DNA of 64,000 nucleotides from Phytoactinopolyspora mesophila (GTDB taxonomy: Bacteria > Actinomycetota > Actinomycetes > Jiangellales > Jiangellaceae), in assembly GCF_010122465.1 (NCBI RefSeq), contig NZ_WLZY01000013.1, positions 62,001-126,000 on the forward strand. Direction: 5' to 3'. The notes under the pieces are model-generated. The model did no database searches, had not been told where the DNA came from, and saw only the letters and a program-made list of their open reading frames with translations. The translations under genes were made by a program, and so were the position numbers. Position 1 is the first letter of the stretch. Each line of letters begins with the position of its first letter. Below, in pieces: positions 26,897 through 34,881 of this stretch.

Positions 26897-27526
26897 ATGA
26901 GACTGACGAAGTACGAGCACTCCTGTGTCCTCATCGAGGACGGTGACGCTCGCGTCTTGATCGACCCGGGCAACTTCTCCAGCGGCTTCGAATCCCTGAC
27001 CGGTCTGAGTGCCGTGCTGATCACCCACCAGCACCCCGACCACGTCGATCTCGAACGTCTGCCCAACCTGCTCGCGAAGAACCCGGACGCACAGGTTTAC
27101 ACCGACACCGGCACCGCGGAGGTGCTGGCTGGGGCGGGCATCGAAGCCACTGCCGTGCGAGCCGGCGACCACCTTGATCTGGGTGTGGGTGTGGACGTGC
27201 ACGGCGAGCAGCATGCCGTCATCCACCCCGAGATTCCGATCGTGCCCAACGTCGGTTACCTGGTTGGCGGGCGTTTCTTCCATCCCGGCGACTCGTTCAC
27301 GCCGCCGGAGGTAGAAATCGAGATCCTCGGCATGCCGACGTCGGCTCCGTGGCAGAAACTCTCCGAGGCCATCGACTTCTTGCGCGCCGTGCAGCCCAGT
27401 ACCGCCGTCCCGATTCACGAGGCCCTGCTCGCCCGGCCTCAGATGTACTACGGCCATTTCCAGCGACTCGGCCCCGATGGCATGGAACTGCGCACCGTCG
27501 AGCCCGGAGACACGGTCAAGCTTTGA
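26897..27526 (+). CDS. MBL-fold metallo-hydrolase
   Basis: A 209-residue metallo-beta-lactamase-fold hydrolase (UlaG/RNase Z-like small group). Metal ligands: HSC near the start (YEHSCVLIEDG), VLITHQHPDHVDLERLP (HxHxDH, ~55), GRFFHPGDSFTPP (His/Asp, ~134) and VPIHEALLARP (~176). In this group the fold often hydrolyses phosphodiesters or lactones; the substrate here is unknown. It is followed closely by a conserved hypothetical gene on the same strand, so the two probably form an operon. Confidence 0.9.
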   Translation: MRLTKYEHSCVLIEDGDARVLIDPGNFSSGFESLTGLSAVLITHQHPDHVDLERLPNLLAKNPDAQVYTDTGTAEVLAGAGIEATAVRAGDHLDLGVGVDVHGEQHAVIHPEIPIVPNVGYLVGGRFFHPGDSFTPPEVEIEILGMPTSAPWQKLSEAIDFLRAVQPSTAVPIHEALLARPQMYYGHFQRLGPDGMELRTVEPGDTVKL

Positions 27527-27585
27527 CTTACGACGACGGCTCTCCCCGTCCACGCCGCCCGATACTCAGCGGCGGCCTTCCTGAT

Positions 27586-28152
27586 ATGCCGGGCGATCCC
27601 GACCCAGCCGACCGGATCGCGCTCGCGCATGCGACGGCCGCTGCAGTGCTGCACGCCGGCCGATCCGACGACGCCGCGTCCGGCACGACGGAGCGGCTGG
27701 TCAACCTGGCCGACCGGATCGGCCTGGACGAACTCGCCGAACTGTGGCGGGAATCCGGGCCGGGCACGTTGCCGGGCACGTTGTGGTCGCTGTATTTGCT
27801 CCGCAGCTGGGTTCATCGCAACGGCGAGGAGATCTCCCGGCTCTTCACCGCCGGGCACCGGTACGCCGAGGTCTCTTCCGCCGTGGCCGGCCTGCCTGAA
27901 CCGCCTGGGCCGCGCGAGGTAGCGCACCTGGGCGACGCCATCTTGACCAGGGCCTTCGACGGCGACTTCGCCATCGCGCTGGAACGGGCCGCGGCATTCT
28001 GCCGGGTCGTCGCCACCGGGCGAGCCCACCTCGCCGACGATGCTCAGCACGACGAGGGCCAGCGCCAGACCCGGCTGGCGCGTGGCAACCAGCGTATGGC
28101 CGAGGAACTCGAACAGGCCGCGCATCTATGGCGCAAGAACGAACTCCACTGA
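27586..28152 (+). CDS. Hypothetical helical protein downstream of the MBL hydrolase
   Basis: A 188-residue soluble, alpha-helical, acidic protein with no motif I recognise. Features: RLVNLADRIGLDELAELWRE, SLYLLRSWVHRNGEEISRLF, and a C-terminal Gln/Arg-rich helix RQTRLARGNQRMAEELEQAA. The open frame extends upstream to 27349 but overlaps the hydrolase gene out of frame. The ATG at 27586 begins the coherent part; a TTG start nearer the hydrolase stop is possible. Likely cotranscribed with the hydrolase. Function unknown. Confidence 0.7.
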   Translation: MPGDPDPADRIALAHATAAAVLHAGRSDDAASGTTERLVNLADRIGLDELAELWRESGPGTLPGTLWSLYLLRSWVHRNGEEISRLFTAGHRYAEVSSAVAGLPEPPGPREVAHLGDAILTRAFDGDFAIALERAAAFCRVVATGRAHLADDAQHDEGQRQTRLARGNQRMAEELEQAAHLWRKNELH

Positions 28153-28160
28153 CCCTCCTT

Positions 28161-28236
28161 CAAATGATCATGTTCGGTGGGTTTTCTCGTACCTCAACAG
28201 GACTCCAGCCATGGTGACGCCCGAGAAGTCCTAGGG
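28161..28236. repeat. 72-75-bp dispersed palindromic element, family 2 copy A
   Basis: Starts CAAATGATCATGTTCGGTGG and ends GCCCGAGAAGTCCTAGG. The reverse strand of 58947-59020 matches it at about 64 of 72 bases. In this copy the internal stem has decayed, while the other copy still folds. It lies directly after the hypothetical gene stop. Confidence 0.8.
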
Positions 28237-28492
28237 ATATGGACCCGCGGCCGCTGTCGAGAACCCGGCGGAGTCCCACCACGCGCATGGAGCGGGCACT
28301 GACGATTTCGGAATAGATGCCGTGGTCGGGTAGTTTCGAATACGGCGACAGCCTTCGGGCCCTCGCTGGGCGTCGGGCCGCGGTAACCCCGGGTCCCACT
28401 TAACAGCCGCTACGAGCGGCCTTTGCGCCGAGAGGCGTTCCCGGCCCGACGTCCGTAACACCCCACTTCACACCGGCCACCTCGGCAGGGCG
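28237..28492. other. Intergenic stretch without a recognised gene
   Basis: About 255 bases between the repeat and the metallopeptidase stop. Short open frames exist on the minus strand but have no recognisable domain. There are GC-rich inverted pieces (for example GCCGCTACGAGCGGC, 28403-28417). It could be a decayed gene or an untranslated leader/RNA. I see nothing definite. Confidence 0.4.
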
Positions 28493-28840
28493 TCAGGCCC
28501 AGCCCAGCTCGTGCAGGCGATCGTCGTCGATGCCGAAATGGTGAGCTATCTCATGAACGACGGTGATCAGCACCTCTTCGACCACGTCGTCATACGTCTC
28601 ACAAACGCTCAGGATCGGCCCGCGAAACAGCCTGATGGTGTCCGGCAGCACGCCGCCATAGTCGCCGCGTTCGGTGAGCGGAGTCCCCTCGTAGAGCCCT
28701 AGCAGGCCCGGCGAATCATCAGGAGCGTCGTCCTCGACCAAGATCACGACGTTGTCCATGACCTCGACCAGTTCCGGCGGAATACCGTCCAGTGCATCCG
28801 CCACCAACGCCTCGAACTGAGCTTCGGTCACCTCGAGCAC
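28493..28840 (-). CDS. Small zincin-like metallopeptidase family protein (DUF1025 type)
   Basis: A 115-residue protein with the zinc-peptidase motif VVHEIAHHFGIDDDRLHELG (HExxHxxGxxD-like) near the C-terminus. It is preceded by the family's GLYEGTPLTERGDYGGVLPD and IRLFRGPILSVCETYDDVVE blocks. Length and motif order match the short minigluzincin-like proteins common in actinobacteria; their substrates are unknown. Separate transcription unit, divergent from the phosphoesterase gene. Confidence 0.9.
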   Translation of the reverse strand: MLEVTEAQFEALVADALDGIPPELVEVMDNVVILVEDDAPDDSPGLLGLYEGTPLTERGDYGGVLPDTIRLFRGPILSVCETYDDVVEEVLITVVHEIAHHFGIDDDRLHELGWA

Positions 28841-28948
28841 GCGGCCAATTCACCCCCACCGGGTATCCGGACGCCGCAGCATGACACTTCGGCAGGTTCC
28901 CGACCTGCAGTGATGTGAAGCGGCGATTGATGTGTTACCAACGTTACC

Positions 28949-30502
28949 GTGGGAGTGTCCACCGAAGAGCCGACGCATTCGCCCCTGGAGCGGCGCTCCT
29001 GGACCCGTCGCGCCCGAGATCTGCGGTCCAGGCTCGAGCCACACTGGCGGCAGCCGCCGCTACCGCCGAGGTTACGGCGATTCATCCCGATCCTGGCGAC
29101 CATCTTTCTCGCATTCGGCGGGGCCTGGGTGGCACTGGCCCTCGCCGGGACTTCGCAGGGCCTCGTAGGGCCGCTCGTCGTGGACGCCTCGGTACAGCCC
29201 TCGCTGGCCGGGGAATCCGTCGTCCGAGTCGACCCGATCGGCACGCTGGTCGTCGATTCTCACCGGGCCCCCATCTCCGTGCATGTAAGCGTCCGCGCGG
29301 TCCATGAGCAGGGCATTCAAGACATCGTTGACGACCCCATGTCGCTCGTTGAACTCGACGATCGACTCGTTGCCGACCTGCAAAGGGTGATCATCGATGC
29401 GGGCATCCGGGCTGCCGTCGTCGGCGTGATCGGAGCTGCGCTCGCCGCCGGCCTGGTGTTGCGGTCGGTAAGGCGGGCCTTGCTGGCTGCCGCGATCGCC
29501 GTCGCCGGAATCGGCGGCTCTTACGGGCTCGCCGCTCTCACCTTCAACGCCGAGGCGGTCCGCACGCCGACCTACACCGGCTTGTTCGAAGCAGCGCCGC
29601 AGCTCGTCGGCAACGCCGAGGAGATCGCCGCCAATTTCGATGTCTACGCCGAGCAGCTCGCCGGCATCGTGACCAACGTCGGCGCTCTCTACGACGCAAC
29701 TGTGTCATTGCCCACATTCACCCCCGCCGACGAGGCCATCCGGGTTCTCCACGTTGCCGACTTGCACCTCAACCCGGCGGCCTGGGGAATCATCGATTCG
29801 GTCGCCCAGCAGTACGACGTCGACGTGATCGTCGACGCCGGCGACATCGCCGACCACGGCACGCCCCTCGAGAACAACTACGTGCGTCCGATCGGCACCC
29901 TCGGGCGGCCCTACGTATTCGTGAAAGGGAACCACGACTCCGTGGCCACCGTCGCTGCCATCGAGGCCCAACCCAACTCGATCGTGCTGGATTACGAACC
30001 GGTTGAAGTTGCCGGCATCCGCTTCTTCGGGGCTCCCGACCCTCGCTTCACCCCAGATCAGACGACCAGGGGGACGGCCGGCGAAGACATCCTCCGGGGC
30101 ACGCAGGAGCTAGCTGAGGCAGCCCGGGAACTGGACCCGATGCCGGACATCCTCGTCTACCACGACCCTTCCCACGCCCAGCTTCTGGACGGCACGGCAC
30201 CTCTAGTGCTGGCCGGGCATGGGCATCGCCGCGACACGTACGTGATGGACGAGGGCACGCGGGTCATGATGCAGGGTTCCACCGGGGGCGCCGGGCTCCG
30301 CGCCCTGCAAGGCGAGGAGCCCACCCCGGTGATGCTCAGCGTGCTGTATCTCGATCCGGAGACGAAACGGCTCATCGCATGGGACGACATCACACTGGGC
30401 GGCCTAGGGCTGACAACCGCTCAGATCGAGCGCCATCAAGCCGCCCACGAAGAGGGTGGCGCGGCCGAGACCCCCGCCCCAACTCCCGGTTTGGAAAACT
30501 GA
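28949..30502 (+). CDS. Membrane-anchored metallophosphoesterase
   Basis: A 517-residue protein with a basic cytoplasmic N-terminus, a membrane helix FIPILATIFLAFGGAWVALA (~45), a second hydrophobic pair around 145-190 (AAVVGVIGAALAAGLVL; ALLAAAIAVAGIGGSYGL), and an outer calcineurin-like domain. Metal-binding motifs in order: LHVADLHLNP (DxH), VIVDAGDIADHG (GDxxD-type), VKGNHDS (GNHD), and VLAGHGHRRDTY (GHxH). The GTG at 28949 is used; a GTG six bases later is equally possible. Likely hydrolyses a phosphoester at the outer face. Substrate unknown. Two tRNA genes follow. Confidence 0.9.
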   Translation: MGVSTEEPTHSPLERRSWTRRARDLRSRLEPHWRQPPLPPRLRRFIPILATIFLAFGGAWVALALAGTSQGLVGPLVVDASVQPSLAGESVVRVDPIGTLVVDSHRAPISVHVSVRAVHEQGIQDIVDDPMSLVELDDRLVADLQRVIIDAGIRAAVVGVIGAALAAGLVLRSVRRALLAAAIAVAGIGGSYGLAALTFNAEAVRTPTYTGLFEAAPQLVGNAEEIAANFDVYAEQLAGIVTNVGALYDATVSLPTFTPADEAIRVLHVADLHLNPAAWGIIDSVAQQYDVDVIVDAGDIADHGTPLENNYVRPIGTLGRPYVFVKGNHDSVATVAAIEAQPNSIVLDYEPVEVAGIRFFGAPDPRFTPDQTTRGTAGEDILRGTQELAEAARELDPMPDILVYHDPSHAQLLDGTAPLVLAGHGHRRDTYVMDEGTRVMMQGSTGGAGLRALQGEEPTPVMLSVLYLDPETKRLIAWDDITLGGLGLTTAQIERHQAAHEEGGAAETPAPTPGLEN

Positions 30503-30572
30503 GGCTCGACGTCCTATGCTTCATGAGTCCCCGACGGCGACGAGCCAAGGGCCAAACCGTCAATGGGAACCA

Positions 30573-30645
30573 GTCCCCATCGTCTAGCGGCCTAGGACTC
30601 CGCCCTTTCAAGGCGGCAACGCGGGTTCGAATCCCGTTGGGGATG
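30573..30645 (+). tRNA. tRNA-Glu (anticodon TTC)
   Basis: Acceptor GTCCCCA pairs with TGGGGAT (first pair G-U). The D arm contains CTAGCGGCCTAG, the anticodon arm is GCC-CTTTCAA-GGC with anticodon TTC, and the T arm is CGGGTTCGAATCCCG. CCA is not encoded. Confidence 0.95.
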
Positions 30646-30699
30646 CTGGGAGTTCGGCGCAGTATGCATATACTGTGGCGGGCAGTAAGAACAAAGCAA

Positions 30700-30774
30700 G
30701 GTCCTGTGGAGCAGTCTGGAGTGCTCGCCGCCCTGTCAAGGCGGAGGTCGCGGGTTCAAGTCCCGTCAGGACCG
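30700..30774 (+). tRNA. tRNA-Asp (anticodon GTC)
   Basis: Acceptor GGTCCTG pairs with CAGGACC, discriminator G. The anticodon arm is CCGCC-CTGTCAA-GGCGG (anticodon GTC) and the T arm CGGGTTCAAGTCCCG. It lies 54 bases after tRNA-Glu and is probably cotranscribed with it. Confidence 0.95.
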
Positions 30775-30787
30775 CCAGCATCATCGC

Positions 30788-30818
30788 AGGTCACGGCCAT
30801 TTTGGCCGTGACCTTTTT
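30788..30818 (+). terminator. Rho-independent terminator after the tRNA pair
   Basis: A 12-base stem AGGTCACGGCCA / TGGCCGTGACCT with a three-base loop, followed by TTTTC. It ends the tRNA-Glu/tRNA-Asp transcript. It is the only classical T-tailed terminator I noticed. Confidence 0.9.
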
Positions 30819-30988
30819 CATGCCCGGGCCTCGTTCGCCCTTACGAGCCGGACTCGCCTCGCTGCCTCGTCCAAGGCATGCGGCATGACAGCCATCAAGA
30901 TGGCCCGATCGTCGGTGACTACGCCGTGGGGCCGAACGTCCTCTCGTGCGTGATCAAAACGGCCGCTCGCTCCTATCGACGGGCGGTG

Positions 30989-31885
30989 TTACTCCTCCCA
31001 GCCTTGGGTGTGCGGGTCCCAAGAGCCTGTGGCGGTGTCGGCGAGTAGTGGGTCAAGGAAGGGCTGGACTGCGATCAGCGCTGTCTCAAGATCGACTGCG
31101 TCGAAACCGATTGTTCGGCGAGCCTCGGCGCTATAGCCGCGTTTCCAAAGCGCACCGTCGGGAACGTCGAACGTAGCTGGCAGCGGGAGGTCTCGCCGGG
31201 CAGCTTCGTTCACCAGAGCCCGTCGCTGGATATCAGCTTCCACGGTCGCGCGGCGAGTGATTGCCACGAGGTCAACGAGATCCTTGTATCGGGTCGACGG
31301 CCTGCCATTGTGTCGCTCAAGGATCGCGCACACCTTGTCAGCAATGTGATCCACCAGAGGGTAGGCCATCCACATCGCTTTCTTACGGTCGACGATATGG
31401 GCATCGGTCAAGGGCGGCACCGGTTCCGGTGAGCCGGTCATCACAACGCCGTCGGCAACGATGTCGATCTGGAACGCAGCCCACAGCTTCGCGCCGATGA
31501 ACGACTGGACCTTGACCCGGGCCCCCTGAGCCCCATTGGCCGTGATCTTCAAGGCGGCACCAACCTCAAAGCGCATCCAATCGCCGATGTCGGCCGCAGC
31601 GGCCTCACGGACCTGACGCTCGACGTCGGTGATCGCTCCCGCACGGTAAACGTCGATGTCGACAGTGTGACGAACGGAGAGCCTCCGAGCGAGCAAGGCA
31701 GTTGCGCCTTTGATCACCCAAGCATCGTCGACACGATAAAGCCGCTCAACGAGTTGATCATAGGCATACTGACGCTGAAGGTCACCCAGCCGCCACGAGC
31801 TTGCAGCCGCCTCGACCTTGAGCTTGTCAGTAACCGCGCGCCTGGCCGCTTCAGGGGTCTTGTAGCGCTGCTCATCGCTGGTCAC
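30989..31885 (-). CDS. abiEii: AbiEii/AbiGii-type nucleotidyltransferase toxin
   Basis: A 298-residue nucleotidyltransferase of the type IV toxin-antitoxin/abortive-infection family. The pattern WVIKGATALLARRLSVRHTV followed at once by DIDVY (~56-80) is the KGG...R.T.DiD core of the DUF1814 fold. The downstream helices include KDLVDLVAITRRATVEADIQ. AbiEii enzymes transfer nucleotides to targets such as tRNA to stop growth on phage attack. The GTG start overlaps the TGA of the preceding antitoxin gene (GTGA), the normal AbiEi-AbiEii layout. Located near tRNA genes and an integrase remnant, so probably acquired. Confidence 0.87.
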   Translation of the reverse strand: MTSDEQRYKTPEAARRAVTDKLKVEAAASSWRLGDLQRQYAYDQLVERLYRVDDAWVIKGATALLARRLSVRHTVDIDVYRAGAITDVERQVREAAAADIGDWMRFEVGAALKITANGAQGARVKVQSFIGAKLWAAFQIDIVADGVVMTGSPEPVPPLTDAHIVDRKKAMWMAYPLVDHIADKVCAILERHNGRPSTRYKDLVDLVAITRRATVEADIQRRALVNEAARRDLPLPATFDVPDGALWKRGYSAEARRTIGFDAVDLETALIAVQPFLDPLLADTATGSWDPHTQGWEE

Positions 31886-32592
31886 GTGGTGGCACCTCCT
31901 ACGCTGCCGTCAGTGGCATCGGAAACGACTTGTTCCAGCCACGTCTCGCGTTCTGGGTCTGCGGTGAGGTCAAGGAGCCAACGAAACAGACCAACGCCGT
32001 CACCGCGGCGCAGACCATGCGCAGCCGCGTGCGGAGCAACCGTGCGGGCGACAACGCCGGGATAGTCGTAACCCGCACGCAGAGCATCGGCGACAAGCTC
32101 GCCGACAGCTCCAGGATCCTCTTTCTCCGCGAGAAGGTCAGCCGCGATCCGATGGGGCCGCGTGACCGGAAGTCCGCCTACATTCTGCCAATCGCTGTCA
32201 GAGAGCACCCGGCGATGAAGCCGTACGTCGTCGCGACGAGTCTGTCTACGGACAGGGAGCGTGAACTCATGGACATCGGCCGGGAGAAGGCCGAGACCGT
32301 AGAGCGCAGCCGCAGAACGATGAGAAACGACGCCTTGCTCCCGAGTACGTTCCCATGCTGGGATTGAAGGGCTGAGCTGCAGCCATGCGGCCCGAAGCTC
32401 AGAGTGCTCAGGCTCACCAGCACCACGTATTCGGTACACGCTGTGAGCCACGCGCTCAACAGAGCCCGAGCGGACCTGCCGAACAAGCGTTGACCACGCA
32501 ACGCCGGCGTTCTCGACCTGCCGCTTGGTCACCAGACCCCACTGCTCTTCCGCAATGGACAGCACCGTAGGCCACGAAGCCGAGCTAGACAT
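31882..32592 (-). CDS. abiEi: AbiEi-type antitoxin / transcriptional regulator
   Basis: A 236-residue protein of the AbiEi family. The N-terminal winged helix is VLSIAEEQWGLVTKRQVENA followed by GVAWSTLVRQVRSGSVERV and YRIRG. The C-terminal domain has VVSHRSAAALYGLGLLPADV, FTLPVRRQTRRDDVRLHRR and TRPHRIAADLLAEKEDP. It neutralises the toxin and represses its own operon. The ATG at 32592 is preferred over a reading from 32649, which would run through the operator repeats. Two similar AT-rich sites lie just upstream. Confidence 0.87.
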   Translation of the reverse strand: MSSSASWPTVLSIAEEQWGLVTKRQVENAGVAWSTLVRQVRSGSVERVAHSVYRIRGAGEPEHSELRAAWLQLSPSIPAWERTREQGVVSHRSAAALYGLGLLPADVHEFTLPVRRQTRRDDVRLHRRVLSDSDWQNVGGLPVTRPHRIAADLLAEKEDPGAVGELVADALRAGYDYPGVVARTVAPHAAAHGLRRGDGVGLFRWLLDLTADPERETWLEQVVSDATDGSVGGATT

Positions 32593-32602
32593 GTGCTTCA
32601 CT

Positions 32603-32682
32603 CTATAGCGAATCCGCCATATTTCGCAGTCGAGACACTCTGCGTCCATGCGTTCTCGTGTGATTCCGCTATATATTGCAGT
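32603..32682. promoter_or_regulatory. Twin AT-rich repeats, probable AbiEi operator and promoter
   Basis: GAATCCGCCATATTTCGCAG (from 32610) and GATTCCGCTATATATTGCAG (from 32662) are direct, imperfect 21-base repeats 52 bases apart, with CTATAGCG before the first. They stand immediately upstream of the antitoxin start in an otherwise GC-rich region. AbiEi proteins are known to repress through paired sites at this position. Confidence 0.55.
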
Positions 32683-32694
32683 AGTGCAACGAGG

Positions 32695-33198
32695 TTAGTT
32701 GCCGGCCCAGGGGCCAACACCTGCCTCGGCACGCCGGTTCGCACATGGTCGCCCCGCCGTGTGCTCCATCGACCACCACACCCACGTTCCTGACCAACAA
32801 CATCGCCTGTTCGAGCGTCGCGCGAGAGCGTCGAGATGGTCCACGAGGGCTTCGAGGTCGCCGTCGAATGGACCGGCGCAACTGTCAAGAGTCATGGACG
32901 CCTTGGCGTGGCCAAGCATGCGCTGAACCGCCTTGACGTTGCCGCCTGCGCTGACGGCGAGACTCGCGGCGGTGTGACGGCGTTCGCGCGGGTGGAATCC
33001 CTTCGGAACGCCGCCATCTCGGACGGCGCGGTCGAACCAAGGCCGCCACGCTCCAACAACCAGCAGTACCGCGCCTGGTGGCGAGGTGAAGACCGGGTCG
33101 TCCGTGCCTTTCTCCACGATCACACCATCCGAGACAAGCCAGAGGCCGGCCCGATCCCAACGATCATGCCGAACGGGTGTAGCCGGAATCGACACCAA
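32695..33198 (-). pseudogene. Remnant of a phage-type tyrosine integrase (C-terminal part)
   Basis: The reading frame keeps only the catalytic C-terminus of a tyrosine recombinase: VFTSPPGAVLLVVGAWRPWF, then HPRERRHTAASLAVSAGGNV (R..H region), then VQRMLGHAKASMTLDSCAGP. In active enzymes this last block ends in T/SxYA; here the nucleophile Tyr is Cys. The N-terminal two-thirds and the first catalytic Arg are missing, and the last ~45 residues are unlike integrases. It is inactive. Its place beside AbiE and 2 kb from two tRNA genes suggests the scar of an integrated element. Confidence 0.8.
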
Positions 33199-33266
33199 CC
33201 GTCTGGAGTTGCTGCAGATAACCTCTGACGCGTAGCACCGGCAAACGAGACGGAAGAGTCGAAACG

Positions 33267-34037
33267 ATGGCCTATTTCAAGCGGACCGGCGAGTCGACCT
33301 TCCAGGCGACCGACCACGTCGGCGGGGCGTGGGACCCCGAGTTCCAGCACATAGCACCCGCCTTCGGCCTGCTAGCCCATGCCGTGGAACTCGACCGTGA
33401 TCGCCGACGCGGCGACGACCTGGTGATCGGCAGGCTTTCCTACGACATCCTCGGCACCATCCCCATCGACGTCGTCGACATCACGGTCAGGGTCGTCCGG
33501 CCCGGCCGGACCATAGAACTCGTCGAGGCGGCCCTCGCTCATGACGGGCGCGACGCCGTTTTGCTGCGGGCCTGGCTTATGCGACCGGGAGACACCGCCG
33601 GTATCGAGGGGTCGGCGTTTCCAGCAATCCCACCGCCGGACGCCATGCCGGTGTGGGATCCGTTGACGGTGTGGCAGGGCGGCTTCATTGCCTCCACAGA
33701 CGTGCGCCGCATCGAGTCGACCCCAGGGCGCGCCGCGTACTGGGTACGGACTCCGCTCGCGCTCATCCACGGCGAGGACGTCAGCCCGCTGGCCAGCGCC
33801 GCCGGACTCTTCGACGCCGCCAACGGCATGGCCGTGCGAGTCTCGCCGAACGACGTGGCCTTCCCCAACCTCGACCTCACCGCGCACTTGTTCACCCAGC
33901 CCCGCGGCGAATGGATCGGTTTCGACACCACCGTATCCTTCGGACCTACTGGCCTGGGTTTGACCAGCAGCGTCGTCTACGACATCCGGGGGCCGGTCGG
34001 TACCGTTTCGCAGATCCTCACCGTGCGCCCGAACTGA
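33267..34037 (+). CDS. Acyl-CoA thioesterase-like double-hotdog protein
   Basis: A 256-residue protein with two hotdog halves. The N-terminal half starts FQATDHVGGAWDPEFQHIAP and has GRLSYDILGTIPIDVVDITV, the strand bearing the substrate-facing surface. The C-terminal half has FDAANGMAVRVSPNDVAFPN and DLTAHLFTQPRGEWIGFDTT, typical of TesB-like thioesterases in actinobacteria. It probably cleaves acyl-CoAs, but chain length cannot be told. It stands alone, convergent with the ABC exporter genes. Confidence 0.88.
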   Translation: MAYFKRTGESTFQATDHVGGAWDPEFQHIAPAFGLLAHAVELDRDRRRGDDLVIGRLSYDILGTIPIDVVDITVRVVRPGRTIELVEAALAHDGRDAVLLRAWLMRPGDTAGIEGSAFPAIPPPDAMPVWDPLTVWQGGFIASTDVRRIESTPGRAAYWVRTPLALIHGEDVSPLASAAGLFDAANGMAVRVSPNDVAFPNLDLTAHLFTQPRGEWIGFDTTVSFGPTGLGLTSSVVYDIRGPVGTVSQILTVRPN

Positions 34038-34053
34038 CGACACCGGGCGCCCC

Positions 34054-34881
34054 TCACTTGCCGCGGTTGAAACGGATCACCGCCAGTGGGATCGACACCA
34101 CAAGGATGCCGAGCACCCACAGCAGCGATCGTGTGATGTAGAAGCCGGCGGAGTGGTCCAGCAACGCCTCGCCAGCAGGGCCGAGCGTCAGCGCCCGGAC
34201 GGCGTCGATCATCACCGTCAGCGGCTGGTGCTCCGCGAACGGCTGGAGCACCCCGGGCAGCGATTCGACGCGGACGTAGGCGCTCGAGACGAACGAGAGG
34301 GGGAACACCATGAAAGACAGCCCCTGCGCGCCCTTGGCCGTGCCTGCGAACAGTCCAAGGACGATGAACAGCCAGATGAACGCGAATCCGATGACGACGA
34401 GCAGCCCGACAGCGAGGAGCGCGTCGGTGAGGGGGCCGTGGATCCGGAAGCCCACTACGACGCCGATCACGATGCCGGCGAACAGGCTCCAGACAAGCAC
34501 GCCCGTATCCGCGACGGCCCGGCCGGCCAGGAACGACAGGCGTGAGATCGGCAACGACCGCACGCGGTCGACGAATCCCTCTTCGAGGTCCGCGGCGACC
34601 GCTGCGGCAGTGCCCATGCCTGTGAACAGAACGGCGGCGGTGAGGAAGCCGGGCACGAGGAAGTCGACGTAAGAGACGCCCGGGATGTCGATCTCGCCGC
34701 CGAACACATACAGGAAGATCAGCATGAACATCGCCGTTGTGGCGGTCCCGGCGATCACCTCTTGCGGCGTCCGGAAGAACCGAGTCAGCGCGCGGCGGGT
34801 GATGACGAGGGTGCTGGTAAAAAGGCCGGCAGATGGTGCATCCGGACGGGCCGCGTCGTAAGTGGTTGCGGTGGTACTCAT
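34054..34881 (-). CDS. ABC-2 type permease (DrrB-like)
   Basis: A 275-residue membrane protein with six hydrophobic segments and the ABC-2 signature region (GFVDRVRSLPISRLSFLAGR, ~98). N-terminal RRALTRFFRTPQEVIAGTAT is the usual cytoplasmic coupling helix. FAEHQPLTVMIDAVRALTLG near the end is typical of DrrB proteins. It partners the ATPase encoded just upstream (ATGA-type overlap). DrrAB-type pairs export drugs, lipids or other hydrophobic compounds; the substrate is unknown. Confidence 0.92.
   Translation of the reverse strand: MSTTATTYDAARPDAPSAGLFTSTLVITRRALTRFFRTPQEVIAGTATTAMFMLIFLYVFGGEIDIPGVSYVDFLVPGFLTAAVLFTGMGTAAAVAADLEEGFVDRVRSLPISRLSFLAGRAVADTGVLVWSLFAGIVIGVVVGFRIHGPLTDALLAVGLLVVIGFAFIWLFIVLGLFAGTAKGAQGLSFMVFPLSFVSSAYVRVESLPGVLQPFAEHQPLTVMIDAVRALTLGPAGEALLDHSAGFYITRSLLWVLGILVVSIPLAVIRFNRGK

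Noticed and set aside
28237-28492. RNase P RNA, tmRNA or 6C RNA
   Set aside because: None of the hallmark sequences of these RNAs could be found in this gap.
30573-33260. Attachment-site repeat of a tRNA 3' end beyond the integrase remnant
   Set aside because: I looked for repeats of the tRNA-Asp and tRNA-Glu 3' ends up to about 33.3 kb and saw none by eye.
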